From Symbiodinium sp. CCMP2592 (Eukaryota; Sar; Dinophyceae; Suessiales; Symbiodiniaceae), in contig CAJNDT010000001.1 of NCBI GenBank assembly GCA_905221615.1, positions 3,771,265 to 3,835,264 on the forward strand: a DNA stretch of 64,000 nt, in the 5' to 3' direction. Positions within the stretch are counted from its first letter, which is position 1; every line of letters starts with the position of its first letter. Shown here in pieces: positions 1 to 11,284 of this stretch. The position numbers and the translations under genes are program-made. The notes below the pieces were generated by a model that had not been told where the DNA came from, ran no database searches, and saw nothing but the letters and a program-made list of their open reading frames with translations.

Positions 1-117
1 GCACAGCCGTTGACATCATCATTGCCAACGCCATGCCGAAGTGAATTCTGTACGCCATGAATGCTGTGACCCTTCCTTTCAAGCCGAACCTACACCGCCG
101 CCTCGGTGTTCGACTGA
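1..117 (+). CDS. C-terminal end of a gene cut by the left window edge
   Basis: Function not recognised. The window opens inside a coding-like exon (1-40, reading TAVDIIIANAMP). A donor GTGAAT follows at 41. A 43-nt intron with a pyrimidine run ends CTTTCAAG at 83. The next exon (84-117) joins in phase and reads RTYTAASVFD before a TGA. Nearly all third positions in both pieces are G or C, unlike the roughly even background. The call rests on phase match and codon bias, not homology, and most of the gene lies outside the window. Confidence 0.4.
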
Positions 118-593
118 GGTTCGACTGGACTTGTCCATGTTTACCCATTTGAAAGAGGCCATGGGATGACGTGTGCATGTGGACTCTCCTCAGAGAGAAT
201 GTACCACGTTGCTGTGTTCCGGCTATCATGTCCAGACTGAATACAGGAATGCATAAAGGTCGGGATAGACAGTTGACAGTTGCTGTTCGGAGATCAGGCT
301 GACGTGTTCTGCCAAAGGCTTTTCAACTTGTCTCTTAGCAAGTGCGCAGGCTTCATTATTCGCCACTGCAGCGGCTAAGTGTATGCTGGTTCGCAGACAT
401 GTTGTGCATGCGTGCTCTTGGCGCCGAATTGCCATCATTCATGTTTGTGAGTGTACGTGCGCATCCACAAAGGAAGCAGAGCAGAGCGGTAGATGTGTCC
501 ACTGGATCTTGGACATATGGCGCAGTGACAAGACACTACCAGCAGGCAGACATGCGTCAATCGATTTAGCCCTTAATGCACGTAGACTCTAAG

Positions 594-909
594 TCCTGTC
601 ATCATGCTGCTGGACATGAACCGACATTCTCTCCGCCAGTTGCTGCTGTGGGCTGAGTCGGGAGAAGGCGAGCTGAGTCTGGAACCGTTCCTCGGTGGCC
701 ATAAGAGAGGATCAGGGCTGATCGGGCATCTTTCCCAGGTCCTCAAACTCGTTTCTTTTTTACATCCTTAGGCCAGAAACTCGTGGTCCTTTTTCCGCTT
801 ACTTGCAGTGTGCTAGTAGCAGACACAGGTCCAGTCTGTCGAACTCTCGTCTTCCAGCGGTTGGAGTAGACCAAGATTATGTTCAGATGTGCCGGTTGCA
901 CGGAGTTTA
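594..909 (+). CDS. Candidate two-exon coding segment, function unknown
   Basis: Exon one (594-738) contains an ATG at 604 and reads MLLDMNRHSLRQLLLW onward for 45 codons, with about two thirds of third positions G/C. It ends CCCAG|GTCC. A 70-nt intron (739-808) ends with CCGCTTACTTGCAG. Exon two (809-909) continues in phase 0 to a TAG. A second frame of exon two is also open, so its reading is uncertain. Without splicing, the first frame runs on through several TAG codons to a TAA. No domain recognised. Confidence 0.3.
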
Positions 910-1315
910 GGTTAAGTTTGCCATGTTGAACCCACTTCGGGATCAAGCTAGTCCTGGCACAGCCTGGTAAAGAGTCCTGAGTGCAAGGATTGACCACGAA
1001 AAGGTGCTCATGCATGGATGATTACAGATACGGTTCCCATGAATTCTCATGATTGTAATCCTTGTTGTTCGCTGATCTGCTTGAGGATTCGTGAAATTTC
1101 AGTCCATGGGCGAGTGCAAGTGGGTGATTTCATATCTAAGTTCTGGTAGACGTTCGCTTGTCGAGCATGCGATTTGTGCTGTGCATGCACAGTTGCCGCA
1201 TGTTTATTTCAACAGTCAAGCCGCCCGACTGATCTCAGAAGCGGCTCTGCCACCTTGCTCCTGATACTTCCGCCGGCTTGTGTCTCGACTATAAGGGATC
1301 TATAAGGGTACTATG

Positions 1316-1372
1316 ATACAGGGGCCTTAACAATTCGAATGGGGTTTGGGGGTAGTATACTATAAATGTAGT
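1316..1372 (+). mobile_element. Partial family A inverted-repeat element
   Basis: The stretch carries the family A start (GGGGCCTTAACAATTCGAA, then GGGTTTGGGGG and a TATACTATA core) but the right terminal repeat is not obvious. It is preceded by the CTATAAGGG module that accompanies other family A copies. Probably a decayed fragment. Confidence 0.45.
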
Positions 1373-1985
1373 AACCGGTATAGGATTTTCAGGGTCTCAG
1401 GTATAGGTGAAGGGTTTGGGTATACGGTTCAGAGTTTGCATGCTTTGATGGTTGCGTGCTGTGATGGCCACGAGACAATCCGACATTGCTATGGTAATCT
1501 CGGCATCGTACCCGAACTCGTAAAAGCAGGCTATTACTGTCCTTGCCTGTGCTAGATTGGGGCACGAGCCTTGGTATTACTTGCACCAATTGTTGCGATG
1601 CTCTTCCTTTATTGTGCTTGCGATTGTTGTGGGGCGTACTGCATGTCGCTGGTTGCGGTCATCCTTGTGTCATTGCTTATTCCGATGACTGTTAATATGT
1701 GAGTCTTGCCAAGAAGGCTGCATGGGCCGGAGCAAGCACGGCGACTGCTAGGATATGTTTCGTCTTTGCTCTCATTTTCGATCTCCGCAACTCGAAAGCT
1801 TGCCCACAATGGTTTCCAATCTTAGCGTTCTGACTGTTGATTCTACATCTGTTTGCCCAGCATGTTGTTCGCGAGGCCGTACTATGCTGCAAGCTGCCTC
1901 CCAAATCAGAAATGCTGAAGCCATCGCCCGAATCCTTTAACCTTTGATCGAACCAGAAATTTCAGCGAACGGTCGGTCGTCGCAG

Positions 1986-2420
1986 GCCAGATGCAGGACC
2001 TTGCTGTACCTAGTGGAGAGTGCAGAAGTCCAGAAGTTCGATCTGCTTTTTCCCAGGGTATGCATGTGTGCGCTGATTAAGGCAATGCGTGGTTCAGGCT
2101 TCGTGAGTCACACGTGCTAGGGTACACAAGACTGGGGTGCGCTTGTAGGCCCGAGGCCGCAGGAAGCCCTTCGGTCCCAGTCACGATTACAGAGGCTCGT
2201 GTCACTCCGAAAGGAACCGTATGATATAACGAACATATGTCAACATATCGTATGTTGTCATTTTCTGAGTATGTTCCTGTTTGCTGTTTTCAAGCATGTT
2301 GGACGTCTTCTGTTAAAGTCAGCTCATGTCTATTCGAGTGCAGTCTGTTCTGTTCTATTCAATGCCAGCTTCAGAACGAAGTGCGATATTCTTCTGCTGC
2401 CCTATAAGAAGGTGTTGTAA
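1986..2420 (+). CDS. Candidate two-exon 3' gene end, hydrophobic C-terminal part
   Basis: Exon 1986-2057 follows GTCGTCGCAG and encodes 24 codons (ARCRTLLYLVESAEVQKF...) in phase 0-0. The donor is G|GTATGC. A 63-nt intron (2058-2120) ends TGCTAG. Exon 2121-2420 stays open for 99 codons to a TAA and includes a hydrophobic stretch around HFLSMFLFAVFKHVG, which may be one membrane helix. The intron is a multiple of three, so an unspliced frame with one TAG is equally open. Third-position bias is weak. No family recognised. Confidence 0.35.
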
Positions 2421-2635
2421 AGTTATGTTGTTTTGCAGTGTACTACACGTGTTAGATATGATCCTCCTGTAAATCCTGTAAAACGTTTTTTGCAAAACTA
2501 GGTACTACCGCAGACTTTCAATTTGAACATGTATGTATTACAGCTTTGTTTTGTTATGCCAGAGAAAAAGAGAAAGACAGAAACCTCAATCAGCAAGTGT
2601 GTGCACAAAGCACACAAAGCCGGAAGCCCTCCCCA

Positions 2636-2722
2636 TCCAGGGTTTTGGGGCCCATTATGTTATAATCATATTAAGGAACCCCCAAAATAGTATTAGATAA
2701 TTATATTAAGGCCCCTATATTC
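2636..2722 (-). mobile_element. Family A inverted-repeat element, reverse orientation
   Basis: On the minus strand this reads AATATAGGGGCCTTAATATA, then ACTATTTTGGGGGTTCCTTA, then a core ending TAATGGGCCCC, matching the family A order. It lies upstream of the exon at 2822, probably in an intron or between genes. Confidence 0.6.
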
Positions 2723-2821
2723 GTAGGAAGGGGAGTTCCATCAGGTCAGGCGGATGACAACGAGCTCTCAACGAACAAAGCTAAACCCTAAACCACTACA
2801 CCCGAAGCCCTGCCCTGCCAG

Positions 2822-3210
2822 GACGTGCTCTTGCATGTCGGGCCGAAGCTGCTCGATCTCAGAAGCACCGGTACACAAGTCCCTTGGCTGACTACAGGAG
2901 ATCTTGTACCAGTTCAATTATTCAGAATCGATACTAGGGTCTATGAGTCTATATGGTTGTTTCCTGAACCTCTCATACAACATAATCCTTTCATAACGGC
3001 TCGGCTGGTAAGTAAGTAGAATTGTAGTTACTTTGCTCATAGCTCTAGTTACTCCGATGGTCGCACAAGCAGTTGGCATTGTGGCTTGCCTCACGAACAG
3101 ACCAACACATCGACATCTCCAAGCCTATAGCGACCCTCCACGGAGTACTTTCAGATGGCACGTTCGTAAACTATGCTAGGTTGCAAAGTTTAAGGACGCC
3201 GTCTTTGTAA
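2822..3210 (+). CDS. Candidate two-exon gene end with consensus splice donor
   Basis: Function unknown. Exon 2822-3007 begins after a CCCTAAA-type tract and CCTGCCAG. It encodes 62 codons (DVLLHVGPKLLDLRS...) and ends exactly at a consensus donor, CTG|GTAAGTAAG. A 65-nt intron ends CACAAGCAG at 3072. Exon 3073-3210 continues in phase 0 (LALWLASRTDQHIDIS...) to TAA. Both introns meet codon boundaries. Third-position bias is absent, which lowers confidence. The 5' exons were not found. Confidence 0.42.
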
Positions 3211-4308
3211 ACTTTATTAGTGGCATCTCGGTTTTGAAAACTTGGCCCTTGTCCTATGCTGCTGGCTGAGAACGTGGAATGCTCGATCTTGAAAGGGCGC
3301 GAAGGTAAGGTAACAGTGAACCGCGATCCCAAACCTCAGGAATTGCACCGATAGGTTGTCATAGGTCCACTCCGAATAAAAGCTTGCTCTTAGTACCATG
3401 TCTCATCACACTCCAGCATTTGAAGCGTTCAGCAATGTCGCAGCACATACATGAATGGCATGAAGCCTCCGAATCCATATAGGTCGTAGGCGGAGTCTTT
3501 GCCAGGCTAATCAGAGCTCGTTGACCGGTTCCGAGAGTCACTGTTTGGCATTCCATGCAATCTAGAAATCTCGAGGAGTACATCATCGTGCGGGCAGCTG
3601 CGATAGCTACCCGGCCAACAGCATCCGCAATTGCGCAGGGGCTTTTGTGAATCGAGCGTTGCGTTTGGAATTTTGGCTCATGGTTTCGGGCTGCAGCCAC
3701 GATCGCTGGCTTGATGTGCAGCATGTGCAGCCTCTAGTCGATGCATCATGGGCGGTTTGCATGTTCAGCTACAGTTGGAATGCAGGGTGTCAGGTGTCAC
3801 GCACATGGGATAGAGGTTGTCCGGGGGGAGAGTCAGCGGATGCAGTTTAGTGGATGCGGCGCAACCGCAACCGGACCGGACAACACCAGCCAGCCTCACC
3901 ATCCGGGTCAGACGTACCGCTTGCAGCTTTGGCTGGATCCTGGTGGGTGCAGAGCATGGCTTGGGCATCCGGTGCATCATGCGGTGTTGTGGTACCCCTG
4001 TGCTCCAGAAGCAAATGCTGCCAAGAGGCCTCGAGTTTCTTGTGCCCCGCCCATATCCCTAAACTGAAACGCCCCAAACCAAACCCTGCTTCCCCCGACC
4101 CAAACCCAAGAAGCCAAGGAGATACAGCCAGGGGCTTTTGAATCCCACAGGCTGCATCACAATCTCTCCAGGCTTGCACGGCGCTGTTTCTTTTGAGGGA
4201 GTTGGCATCATGTCGGTGTCTGAATTAGGCAGAATCATTTACCCTTATAGACGATTATGAAGGACTGCGTCTGATACTTGTGAAGAAGCTGATGTCTTTT
4301 GCCTGCAG

Positions 4309-4601
4309 CTCGAGGACCTCAACCCTCTTGAGTCAGCGCAGGTGGACTCCGCCTCATCCCGACGGCAAGCCTTATCCAGAGGCCCGAGTTCTGAGCCCAA
4401 ATCAGAATCTTTGTGGTCAGCCATGAACGGCACGTGAGGGGACTGCACTGTTCCGGCCGGCACTGTCAGCATTAACGTGTTAACAAGCTTTTGACAAGAT
4501 GCCACCGAAGCTTAGCATGGTCTGATGAAATCTGCCAGTTGTTTGAGTTTGGTTCTACCGCCGAATCAGCACCGTCAGCCAAATTAATCGTAAACACTTA
4601 G
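4309..4601 (+). CDS. Candidate two-exon coding segment, serine-rich
   Basis: Exon 4309-4433 follows the acceptor TCTTTTGCCTGCAG and reads LEDLNPLESAQVDSAS..., ending at a GTGAGG donor. A 65-nt intron (4434-4498) leads to exon 4499-4601, which restores the split codon and continues CHRSLAWSDEICQLF... to TAG. The product would be polar and serine-rich with no domain I recognise. A minus-strand frame of 86 codons overlaps but has no splice support. Confidence 0.35.
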
Positions 4602-5715
4602 CACCAAGCCTTTATGGTGTCAAAGTCTTTGAGAGTGCTGGCAGTCTTGGTTCGCCCAACCCCACCCCAAGTCTTGTGACCACGAGCCTCTTGAAGCTCG
4701 AGGCTTTGAGAGTGCACGGTGTGAGGTTCGGGAGTTTCGGGAGTAGCAGCGGACTGAAGCTTGCTCGGGCATGTAATCTTGCAGCATCGGCTGTGCGAAC
4801 ACTTCTTGCATGTTGCGTGTAACTCTCTTGAACCCTAAACAGAAAAAGGCCCAAAGGTCATAAAACGTTAAGTCCCATAAGCCCTACGCTCCCGATATGA
4901 GCCAGGAGCCGGTTTCGGGCTTCGCTGCGGAGTGTGGGCGCGCGACGGTCGGGCCGACCGACGATAATGCAGGCCGTTTTTGGGAGCATCATATAGGGGG
5001 CCTTCTAACAATGAGGAACTCGAGCTTTAGAGGTTTCCGGGCTTTGAACACTAGGGTGAAAATGAAGGCACTGCACACCCGCAGCAAATCCCATGTACAC
5101 CCAGCAAGCATCTTTCTGCGCATGCCGACATAGGCCTCTAGGCCCGTTGGGGGGGGCATTCAGCATGAAGAGGACCAGCAGTGCGAAAAGCTTGTACAGT
5201 GATCACCAGAACTCGGCAGAGCATGTTGGCGGACATCCAGCCCCAAAATATCGCAAGCATTGAAGCCTTCACATGTGGAGGTGCTCAGTTCCACAAAATG
5301 TTCGGCCGTGTGCTGTGCAGCCCGTCGATTTATTCGAATCCCGAGGAGCTTGAGATGTTGTGGTTTATGGACAAGCTGAGCATGTAGTGTGTTTCATTCG
5401 ACAGGGTTGCTACCGCTTTTGCAGAAGATGGCTTTCACTCTGGTGACGTCAGTGCCACGTGTGCCAGCCTTGAGTTTGGCCACTCCGTCGCTGCAGTGTT
5501 TCATGATGCTTCTGCTCGAACGAGTAAAGAACTGTGGCACCACTAGTTTAGAATACCGCAATGAGTTTGAGTGCTGTGGCAAAGTGGTAATGATCTCAAT
5601 CGCAAGTCTTGCCATAGGGAACCATGGTAGAAGCATCATCTGCTGTTTCCTAGCAATAATTAACATCAGTCTCAACAAAACGATATAGTACACTGGCAGC
5701 ACTTGCAAGAGGTCC

Positions 5716-5842
5716 CTAAACTCTAAACCCTAAACCCTAAACTCTAAACCCTAAACCCTAAACCCCTAAACCCTAAACCCTAAACCCCTAAACCCTAAAC
5801 CCCTAAACCCTAAACCCCTAAACCCTAAACCCTAAACCCTAT
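5716..5842 (+). repeat. CCCTAAA telomere-type array, C strand
   Basis: About seventeen copies of CCCTAAA with occasional extra C. It is the purest telomere-type tract in the window and lies immediately before the exon at 5865. Orientation is C strand on +, opposite to the G-strand tract that starts at 5931. Confidence 0.95.
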
Positions 5843-5864
5843 ACTGTCATCAGTTTTCTTCCAG

Positions 5865-5930
5865 AAGGACTTCAGAGGCGACGCCCAGGGCCTGAAGATC
5901 TTTGTTCACTCGCTTCCTGGCGTCGGATGG
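5865..5930 (+). CDS. 22-codon exon between opposed telomere-like tracts
   Basis: The exon is preceded by a strong acceptor (CATCAGTTTTCTTCCAG). It reads KDFRGDAQGLKIFVHSLPGV plus two residues and stops at a codon boundary before GTTTTAGGG. It is phase 0 on both sides and about 70 percent of third positions are G/C. The CCCTAAA array lies upstream and a TTTAGGG tract begins at its donor. Function is not recognised. Neighbouring exons were not identified with confidence. Confidence 0.55.
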
Positions 5931-6010
5931 GTTTTAGGGTTTAGGGGTTTAGGGTATAGGGTATAGGGGTTTACGGTTTAGGGGTTTACGGTTTAGGGGT
6001 TTAGGGTTGG
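5931..6010 (+). repeat. TTTAGGG telomere-like tract, G strand, decayed
   Basis: GGTTTAGGG-type units with single-base changes start precisely at the candidate donor of the 5865-5930 exon. The tract could pair with the C-strand array of a downstream intron end. Confidence 0.85.
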
Positions 6011-6640
6011 GTTTGGGGCTTACTTGCATTGTGCCTAATGGAAACAGTCGTGGATTTAGAGCTTCTGGTGGGTGCAGCGAGTGCAGTGTTCTTGTTTCCT
6101 GGATGTGGCACGACTATTGGTTCAGAGGTGTAGAGGTGTTGGGGTCGGGGGAAACGGGGACGGGCTCCTGTGGCCCTCGCGCCGGCACTGGGAACGATGT
6201 TGGTTAAGCGCAACTGAGTGCTGGATCGGATGAGTACAAGTGGTAGGAGTAGAAGTTCAAGTAAGTAGGAGTAGCAGCAGAAGAAGTTGTATTAATTATT
6301 TATCACCGCAAGTGTCGGTAGTCGTCAAGGTCGGAGACACTGGGTGAAGCCTTCGAAGCCTGTTCAGAGATTTGGGCATCATGCGGATGCGCTGGAGGTG
6401 CGGTACGCGAGCATGCTCCCAAACCTGCTCTGAGACCCAGGTCCTATCCCCTGCGCTCCAAAACCCGTAAAATGGAAAAGGATCCGACCTAGCTTGCACA
6501 CCAGGTGTGTCCTTTCATTTCTAAGTACAGGTTCTCGTGAGGATGCCTAATTTGCAGTAGGGACCAAGGACTCTCACGTCGCCAGACTGTAAACCCCCAA
6601 GCCCAAAACCCCCAAAACCCTAAACCCTGTTTCTTTCTAG

Positions 6641-6708
6641 GATGCCGGCTGGCCTGACCTCAGACCGCCCCATGGGCAGCACATGGCGCAATGGTTTGTG
6701 TTTGCAAG
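6641..6708 (+). CDS. Candidate small exon after a CCCTAAA tract
   Basis: A textbook acceptor (ACCCTGTTTCTTTCTAG) follows a decayed CCCTAAA tract. The exon reads DAGWPDLRPPHGQHMAQWF in phase 0. Donor candidates are GTTTGTG at 6694 and GTTGAT at 6709. A second frame starting with ATG is also open. The evidence is the splice acceptor and a short coding-like frame only. Confidence 0.3.
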
Positions 6709-8350
6709 GTTGATATAGGTTTAGGGTTCATTAAAGGGTGACGGGAGTGAGGATTACGGCTAACTTCGGGCCTCATACTCAATATGATGCCGCCAGCAGA
6801 AGTTCGTACTTGTGGTATTGGTTTTAGTGCCTCTCGAACTTTCTTTGTTAGAATGCCTGTCTTCCTTCAGCCAGTCGAGCAACTCTTTCTGTCCCTCCGC
6901 TCCCTCTGATCACAAAATTTTCAGGCTGAAGGCTGTAGCTTCTTGGCTGTGAAAATATAGAGAATCCTCTCTTGCTTTTGGCTGTCTCAAATCAGTTGCT
7001 GTTGAGGCGGCACTGTAGCCAATCTGAACCAAAACAGTGCATTAATATTGAGAACAAGAACCTTCCGAAGAACGCACCAATAGCCATACGGAACAACCTC
7101 TACGAGGGCACATATAGGCGTAGGTGAAGGATGCGTGCAATCCCAATGTTCACTGAAGCTGGGGAAGGCTTGTCTCAGTATATGAAATCCTTCGAAATGC
7201 TGCGATACTAGCGGTTGTGTTAGCACTCATCATACCACAATATACTACCATAATCTACTGTCGAATAAGATTCTGAACTTTAAGCTTAATCGAATGCAGA
7301 ATAGAGCTCGAGGATTCTCGTGGATAGGTTTACGCGAAACAGAGCCCTGCTTTGGACGACCCCAAACACAGACAGGCGCGCCATGTGGGCCGTACAGCTT
7401 TCCTTTAGAGCCTATGTCTCTGCACTCCCGCAACCCCAAACCCTACAACCCTAAACCCAAATCCCTGTAAACCCCAAGCCCTAAGACCGAAAAACCCTGA
7501 AACCCTGTAAGCGAGGACTGGTCATCGCGAACTTGGTCCGCTTGGCGCACAACTACTCTTGTGACCCAGGGCCGGCTGTGGGTCCGGGATGTGGGTTTTC
7601 ATCATCTCTGATAATAACATAGAATAAAAGTAATAATCAAAATAATATTGATAATATTATCATAGGTGGGCCGCAGGGGGGCCTGTCGGCTTTCATAGGG
7701 TTTCGAAAGGGTTTTGTCGTCTTGTAATGCCGTTCATAACGTGTTACGGGGTTCTATTGGGGTTAGACAGGGCTCTAGACTCTAGATAGTCAGTTGTAGT
7801 TTCCCGTCCGAGCTGTATACTATATACTGATACAAGTCCACAACACGCTATGCTACTTCTTGGGGCCGGTCTGCCCATTGAAGTCCGTACTTGGACAGGT
7901 TAGGAAGTTTTGAATAAGCGTATAGAGAGCAGAAAGTCTAGGCCACATCCGAATCCGGGTTTAGGGTTGCAGGAATGCAGCGATCGGAACATTGGAACAT
8001 GACACTGCTGATTGACTTGTCAGACGTTATCACGTGCAACTCCTTACCATGGCATTCGTGTAAGCTCTTCTTACGAACCTCTCGCATTCCTGCACGATCT
8101 CATAATCTTCTTGCTGGAGTCCTGCCAGATGCTACTGTACTCAGTGCAACGTGAATCCTTGCCATCAGGGTCCCCCATTTTTCTCAGGTTACCTTCGTTC
8201 ATGCCGAATGCAAGAATCCCGAAGTGGTTCTCCTACTTGATTATCGGGCTATTGGTCATGAAGTTTAGAGTGGGGCCTTGATTCCTGCAAGATTGAGATA
8301 AATTTTATTTGCGAAAACTTTAAAAGATACTATACCCTCAGCTTCAGACC
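6709..8350. other. Interval without supported genes
   Basis: Decayed CCCTAAA tract around 7430-7510, an AT-rich stretch near 7610-7665 and otherwise unassigned sequence. Several frames of 60-90 codons exist on both strands, no more than expected by chance, and none had convincing splice borders. Confidence 0.4.
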
Positions 8351-9204
8351 CTATGCCCGCAACCCTAAACCCCTCAACCCTCCACCGGGCACCCGAAAAG
8401 AAGCTCCAGCCATTGCCAGGCTTTTCCTCTGCAAGGAGCCTCATTGGTCCGGTGCATGGTCTGCCTGGCGCCAGCATATGGGAGACTGGGCCCACACACA
8501 GAAGTGGGGGTAGTGGGAGTGGTAGGAGTAGGAGGAAGAGTGGGGGTAGTGGTGGGAGGATTGGGATTAGTAGGAGGAAGAGGAGTGGTAGGAGGCTTTG
8601 TAGCATGTCGCTTGTGGCAAGAAGCAGATGCTGGTTGATGATGACGACCATAGCTGCCGTAGCACCGGTTGGGCAGTGGGGAAGCACAGGTACTCGTAAA
8701 TATCATGAAGTGTTGGTAGGAGTGGAAAGAGGAGAAAGAGCCGTTGTCATGCGTATGAGGTGCCAGTGGCAGCTACTGTATGAGCCGAAATACATACCTG
8801 TAGCAACAGCAACGAGTAGTGGATGCTGATACATACAGTAGCCCTCATCCTAGGGCATCGAATCGTGCAGCAGCTGCCGGGTGGCGTGCATGCCTGCCTT
8901 TCTGGTTGCGATTCTGATCCACCAGCTCATCGGCATTTTGTTTTATATTATCGACTTCATCGCAAGTTAGTGTGTCAGCCCTTGTGAGTACCGAGGCGAA
9001 TTGGTCCTCTTACAGAAGTTTTTGACCGCTCCACCAGAGGTGTTCGTGGAGTCTGCCGATGAAGCAGTTCCTTGGCCACGGAAGGCCTATACCTCAACCC
9101 CCGCGTGCACCTTAACACAGACAGAGTACATCAGAGAGCGTCTCTCTGGGGCCTGTAGTGTGACGCTTTCTGTATCTATGTGTATATGTATGTCCCTGTA
9201 AAAA

Positions 9205-9270
9205 AGCATGTATACATGTGTATGTATATATCTATATATATATATATACATACACATGTGTGTATGTCCA
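9205..9270. repeat. TA/TG dinucleotide microsatellite
   Basis: Alternating TATA and TGTG runs (GTATATATCTATATATATAT and neighbours). Overlapping frames rich in Tyr, Ile and Cys are products of the repeat, not genes. Confidence 0.9.
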
Positions 9271-9626
9271 AAAATTACATGCAGACACAGGTGTGTATAT
9301 GATGTATCCAGATGTACGCATGTTCATGTACAGACTTACCTGTTTATATGTGTATATGAGTTTTACGTATGCATTGTTCAAGCGCATGTGGTTATTCATC
9401 TGTTGCTTTCTAATTGGTTACCACCACACCCATCATCGTCAGCCTCATCATCTTCCCCATCGCTCACTCGTTCACAGAGTGGCCATCACTATCTTTATCA
9501 GTGTAAAGATCTCCGTGAACAAAAACATCACAATCGTTGTAGTGTGTCTCCTCACCACCACTGCCTGTGACCACTACCATTGTAGTATGACTGCTGCTTT
9601 GCTATTACTGTAGCGGAAGTTTTTAA

Positions 9627-9712
9627 ATGATGACTGTCATCATTACGATGATGATGAGGATGATGATGAAGAAGATCATGGCCATGATGATGATGGTGGT
9701 TATGATGAGTTT
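9627..9712. repeat. GATGAT trinucleotide-rich tract
   Basis: Imperfect GATGAT/ATGATG runs give a methionine-rich frame on +. This is simple sequence and is not taken as coding. Confidence 0.8.
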
Positions 9713-10097
9713 TCTTCGTACTGCGACTTCTGCTATTGTCATTGTAACAGGGCTTGCCCTTATCAACGCTTTATGGTTAAAATTGATACAAGGTATCTAT
9801 GTTGAATAGATCGTTTCCTTTACAAAGTAATTTCAACGTGGACCCATCTTGGCCTCGAGCCATGAGGCAGCCCTGTAAGCCCCAACCCTGGGTGCAAATC
9901 TCAACCCACTTGCTGCACGATCTCGAAAGTGATCATCCTGCAACAACTGCAAACAAGTCCCATAGGTTCAAACTGACGCTTGAGCACTCCGACTCGAGAC
10001 TGAATGTATTTCTGCATGCATCTGCATGTACATATATATATATATGTGTGTGTGTATGAGCCGTAGCCCTAAACTCCTGAACCCTGTTTTGTTGCAG

Positions 10098-10160
10098 CCC
10101 GAGAATGGGAGCATCGCTGCCGAGAGTTCGTTCTCCAGACCCCCCCCCCTTACGGGCTGA
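10098..10160 (+). CDS. Candidate small exon with strong acceptor
   Basis: The acceptor ACCCTGTTTTGTTGCAG follows a CCCTAAA-like tract. The frame reads PENGSIAAESSFSRPPP and ends at a TGA after a run of C. No GT donor lies before the stop, so this may be a terminal exon. Function unknown. Confidence 0.3.
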   Translation, partial: PENGSIAAESSFSRPPPLTG

Positions 10161-10635
10161 TTTAGGATGCAGTCCTGATAGGAGGTATTTCTGCTTTTGT
10201 TATAGTCACAATCATAATAAAAGGAAATCAGCTAGGGCGGGTATGTTTTCGGGCCCAAGCACCTCACCAGAGCAGAAGGAAGCCTAGAAAGCCGAGGATA
10301 TCATCTTGATCCCGACTTTGCCGGACTTCTCGGTGGGTTTGTTCACCGTGTTGCTTGAGGTTTGGGGGTCTTGCGTTCGCTGTCAGTTTTCGAGGTTTTG
10401 GAGTTTGAGGCTCAGGTTGCTTGACGAGGGACTGTTCGGTTCAATGCTTCAGATCTTCGACTTTGAAATCGCCAGGGGTTGTTTGACTTAGGATCCTGAG
10501 CGAAACTTGGAAGGCTGCATATTCGGGAAATCTGGTGTCCGGTCCTTCTCTTCTTCTGGTATCTGCTCAAGCTGTTTCATGACATAATATACTTGGGGTT
10601 CATGGGACTTAGTAAGTACAGTTATAAGTACCTTC

Positions 10636-10721
10636 ACTGGGGTTATATCCAAGTATACGCATAGTTACCCTATTTATAACTGGGGTTGTATCCAATTATA
10701 CGCATAGTCACTGCAGGGCTG
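10636..10721. repeat. Two 43-bp direct repeats
   Basis: ACTGGGGTTATATCCAAGTA at 10636 recurs with three changes at 10679, giving a 43-bp period over two copies that ends TACGCATAGT(T/C)AC. It probably arose from a small duplication in intergenic or intronic DNA. Confidence 0.75.
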
Positions 10722-10992
10722 GGATAAGTCCAGGAGCAAGGATGTTTTCAATCTAGGGTCTAACACTGAACGCAGAGGGCCCAGATACAAAGGTTGAAGG
10801 ACCTCAAAGACCCGAACCCTACCTAAATGGTATCACCCCTAAGCCCCCTAAGCCCTGAAACGCCCGATAGGCCCGATCGACCCTAAACCATACAAGCCCG
10901 AAGCCCCAATCCCTGCAAACCCCAAACCCAAAATTCTAAAAAATCCTTAGCAGTGACCCACATAAGCCCTGAACCCTGTGAACCTTAAAGCG

Positions 10993-11086
10993 TACCTTAA
11001 CCCCGAAGAACCTACCTTCTTCAGGACGTCTATAAAGAAATCATAATACGGAACCCTAAAAAGGTAGGTTATTCAGGTTTAAGGTA
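10993..11086 (-). mobile_element. Family D TA-flanked inverted-repeat element
   Basis: Terminal repeats TA-CCTTAACCCCGAAGAACC and its imperfect complement enclose a core with AAGAAATCATAATACGGAAC. Read on -, it matches the copy at 11468 almost base for base, except that the latter carries an insertion. Its size (94 bp), TA ends and lack of coding capacity fit a mariner-type MITE. Confidence 0.75.
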
Positions 11087-11149
11087 CAGGCCGTAACCCT
11101 AAAACCTGTAAGCCCGGAGCCAGAAAGCTGACGTAAGCTCGGGATTCAG

Positions 11150-11202
11150 AAGTCGAGGTCGCAGCTCCTGTCGACCTGGTACATCTTCCGCCAGGTGCCG
11201 AG
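11150..11202 (+). CDS. Candidate exon ending at GTTTAGGG
   Basis: After GGGATTCAG the frame reads KSRSQLLSTWYIFRQVP, with almost every third position G/C. It ends CCGAG|GTTTAGGG, so the donor coincides with the start of a G-strand telomere-like tract. A CCCTAAA-like tract lies upstream (about 11095-11125). Function unknown. The exon sits between element copies. Confidence 0.4.
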
Positions 11203-11284
11203 GTTTAGGGCGTGAGGATCTGTAGGGTTTCGGGTGTGTAGGGTTCGTACGGTTTAGGGTTGTGTAGGATGTAGGGTTCCCTAC

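Noticed and set aside
3670..3680. ATTTTGGCTCA, eleven bases shared with the dinoflagellate spliced leader
   Set aside because: Too short and lacking the flanking leader bases; such a match is not significant on its own, though it would be worth searching for full leaders genome-wide.
5716..6010. Telomere-telomere fusion scar
   Set aside because: A head-to-head fusion would read TTTAGGG then CCCTAAA; here the order is reversed and an exon-like segment lies between.
8353..8829. 158-codon + frame rich in Gly/Ser/Arg
   Set aside because: Its middle is a GGTAGGAGTGG-type purine repeat; only the first part (SLIGPVHGLPGASIW) looks protein-like and no borders support it.
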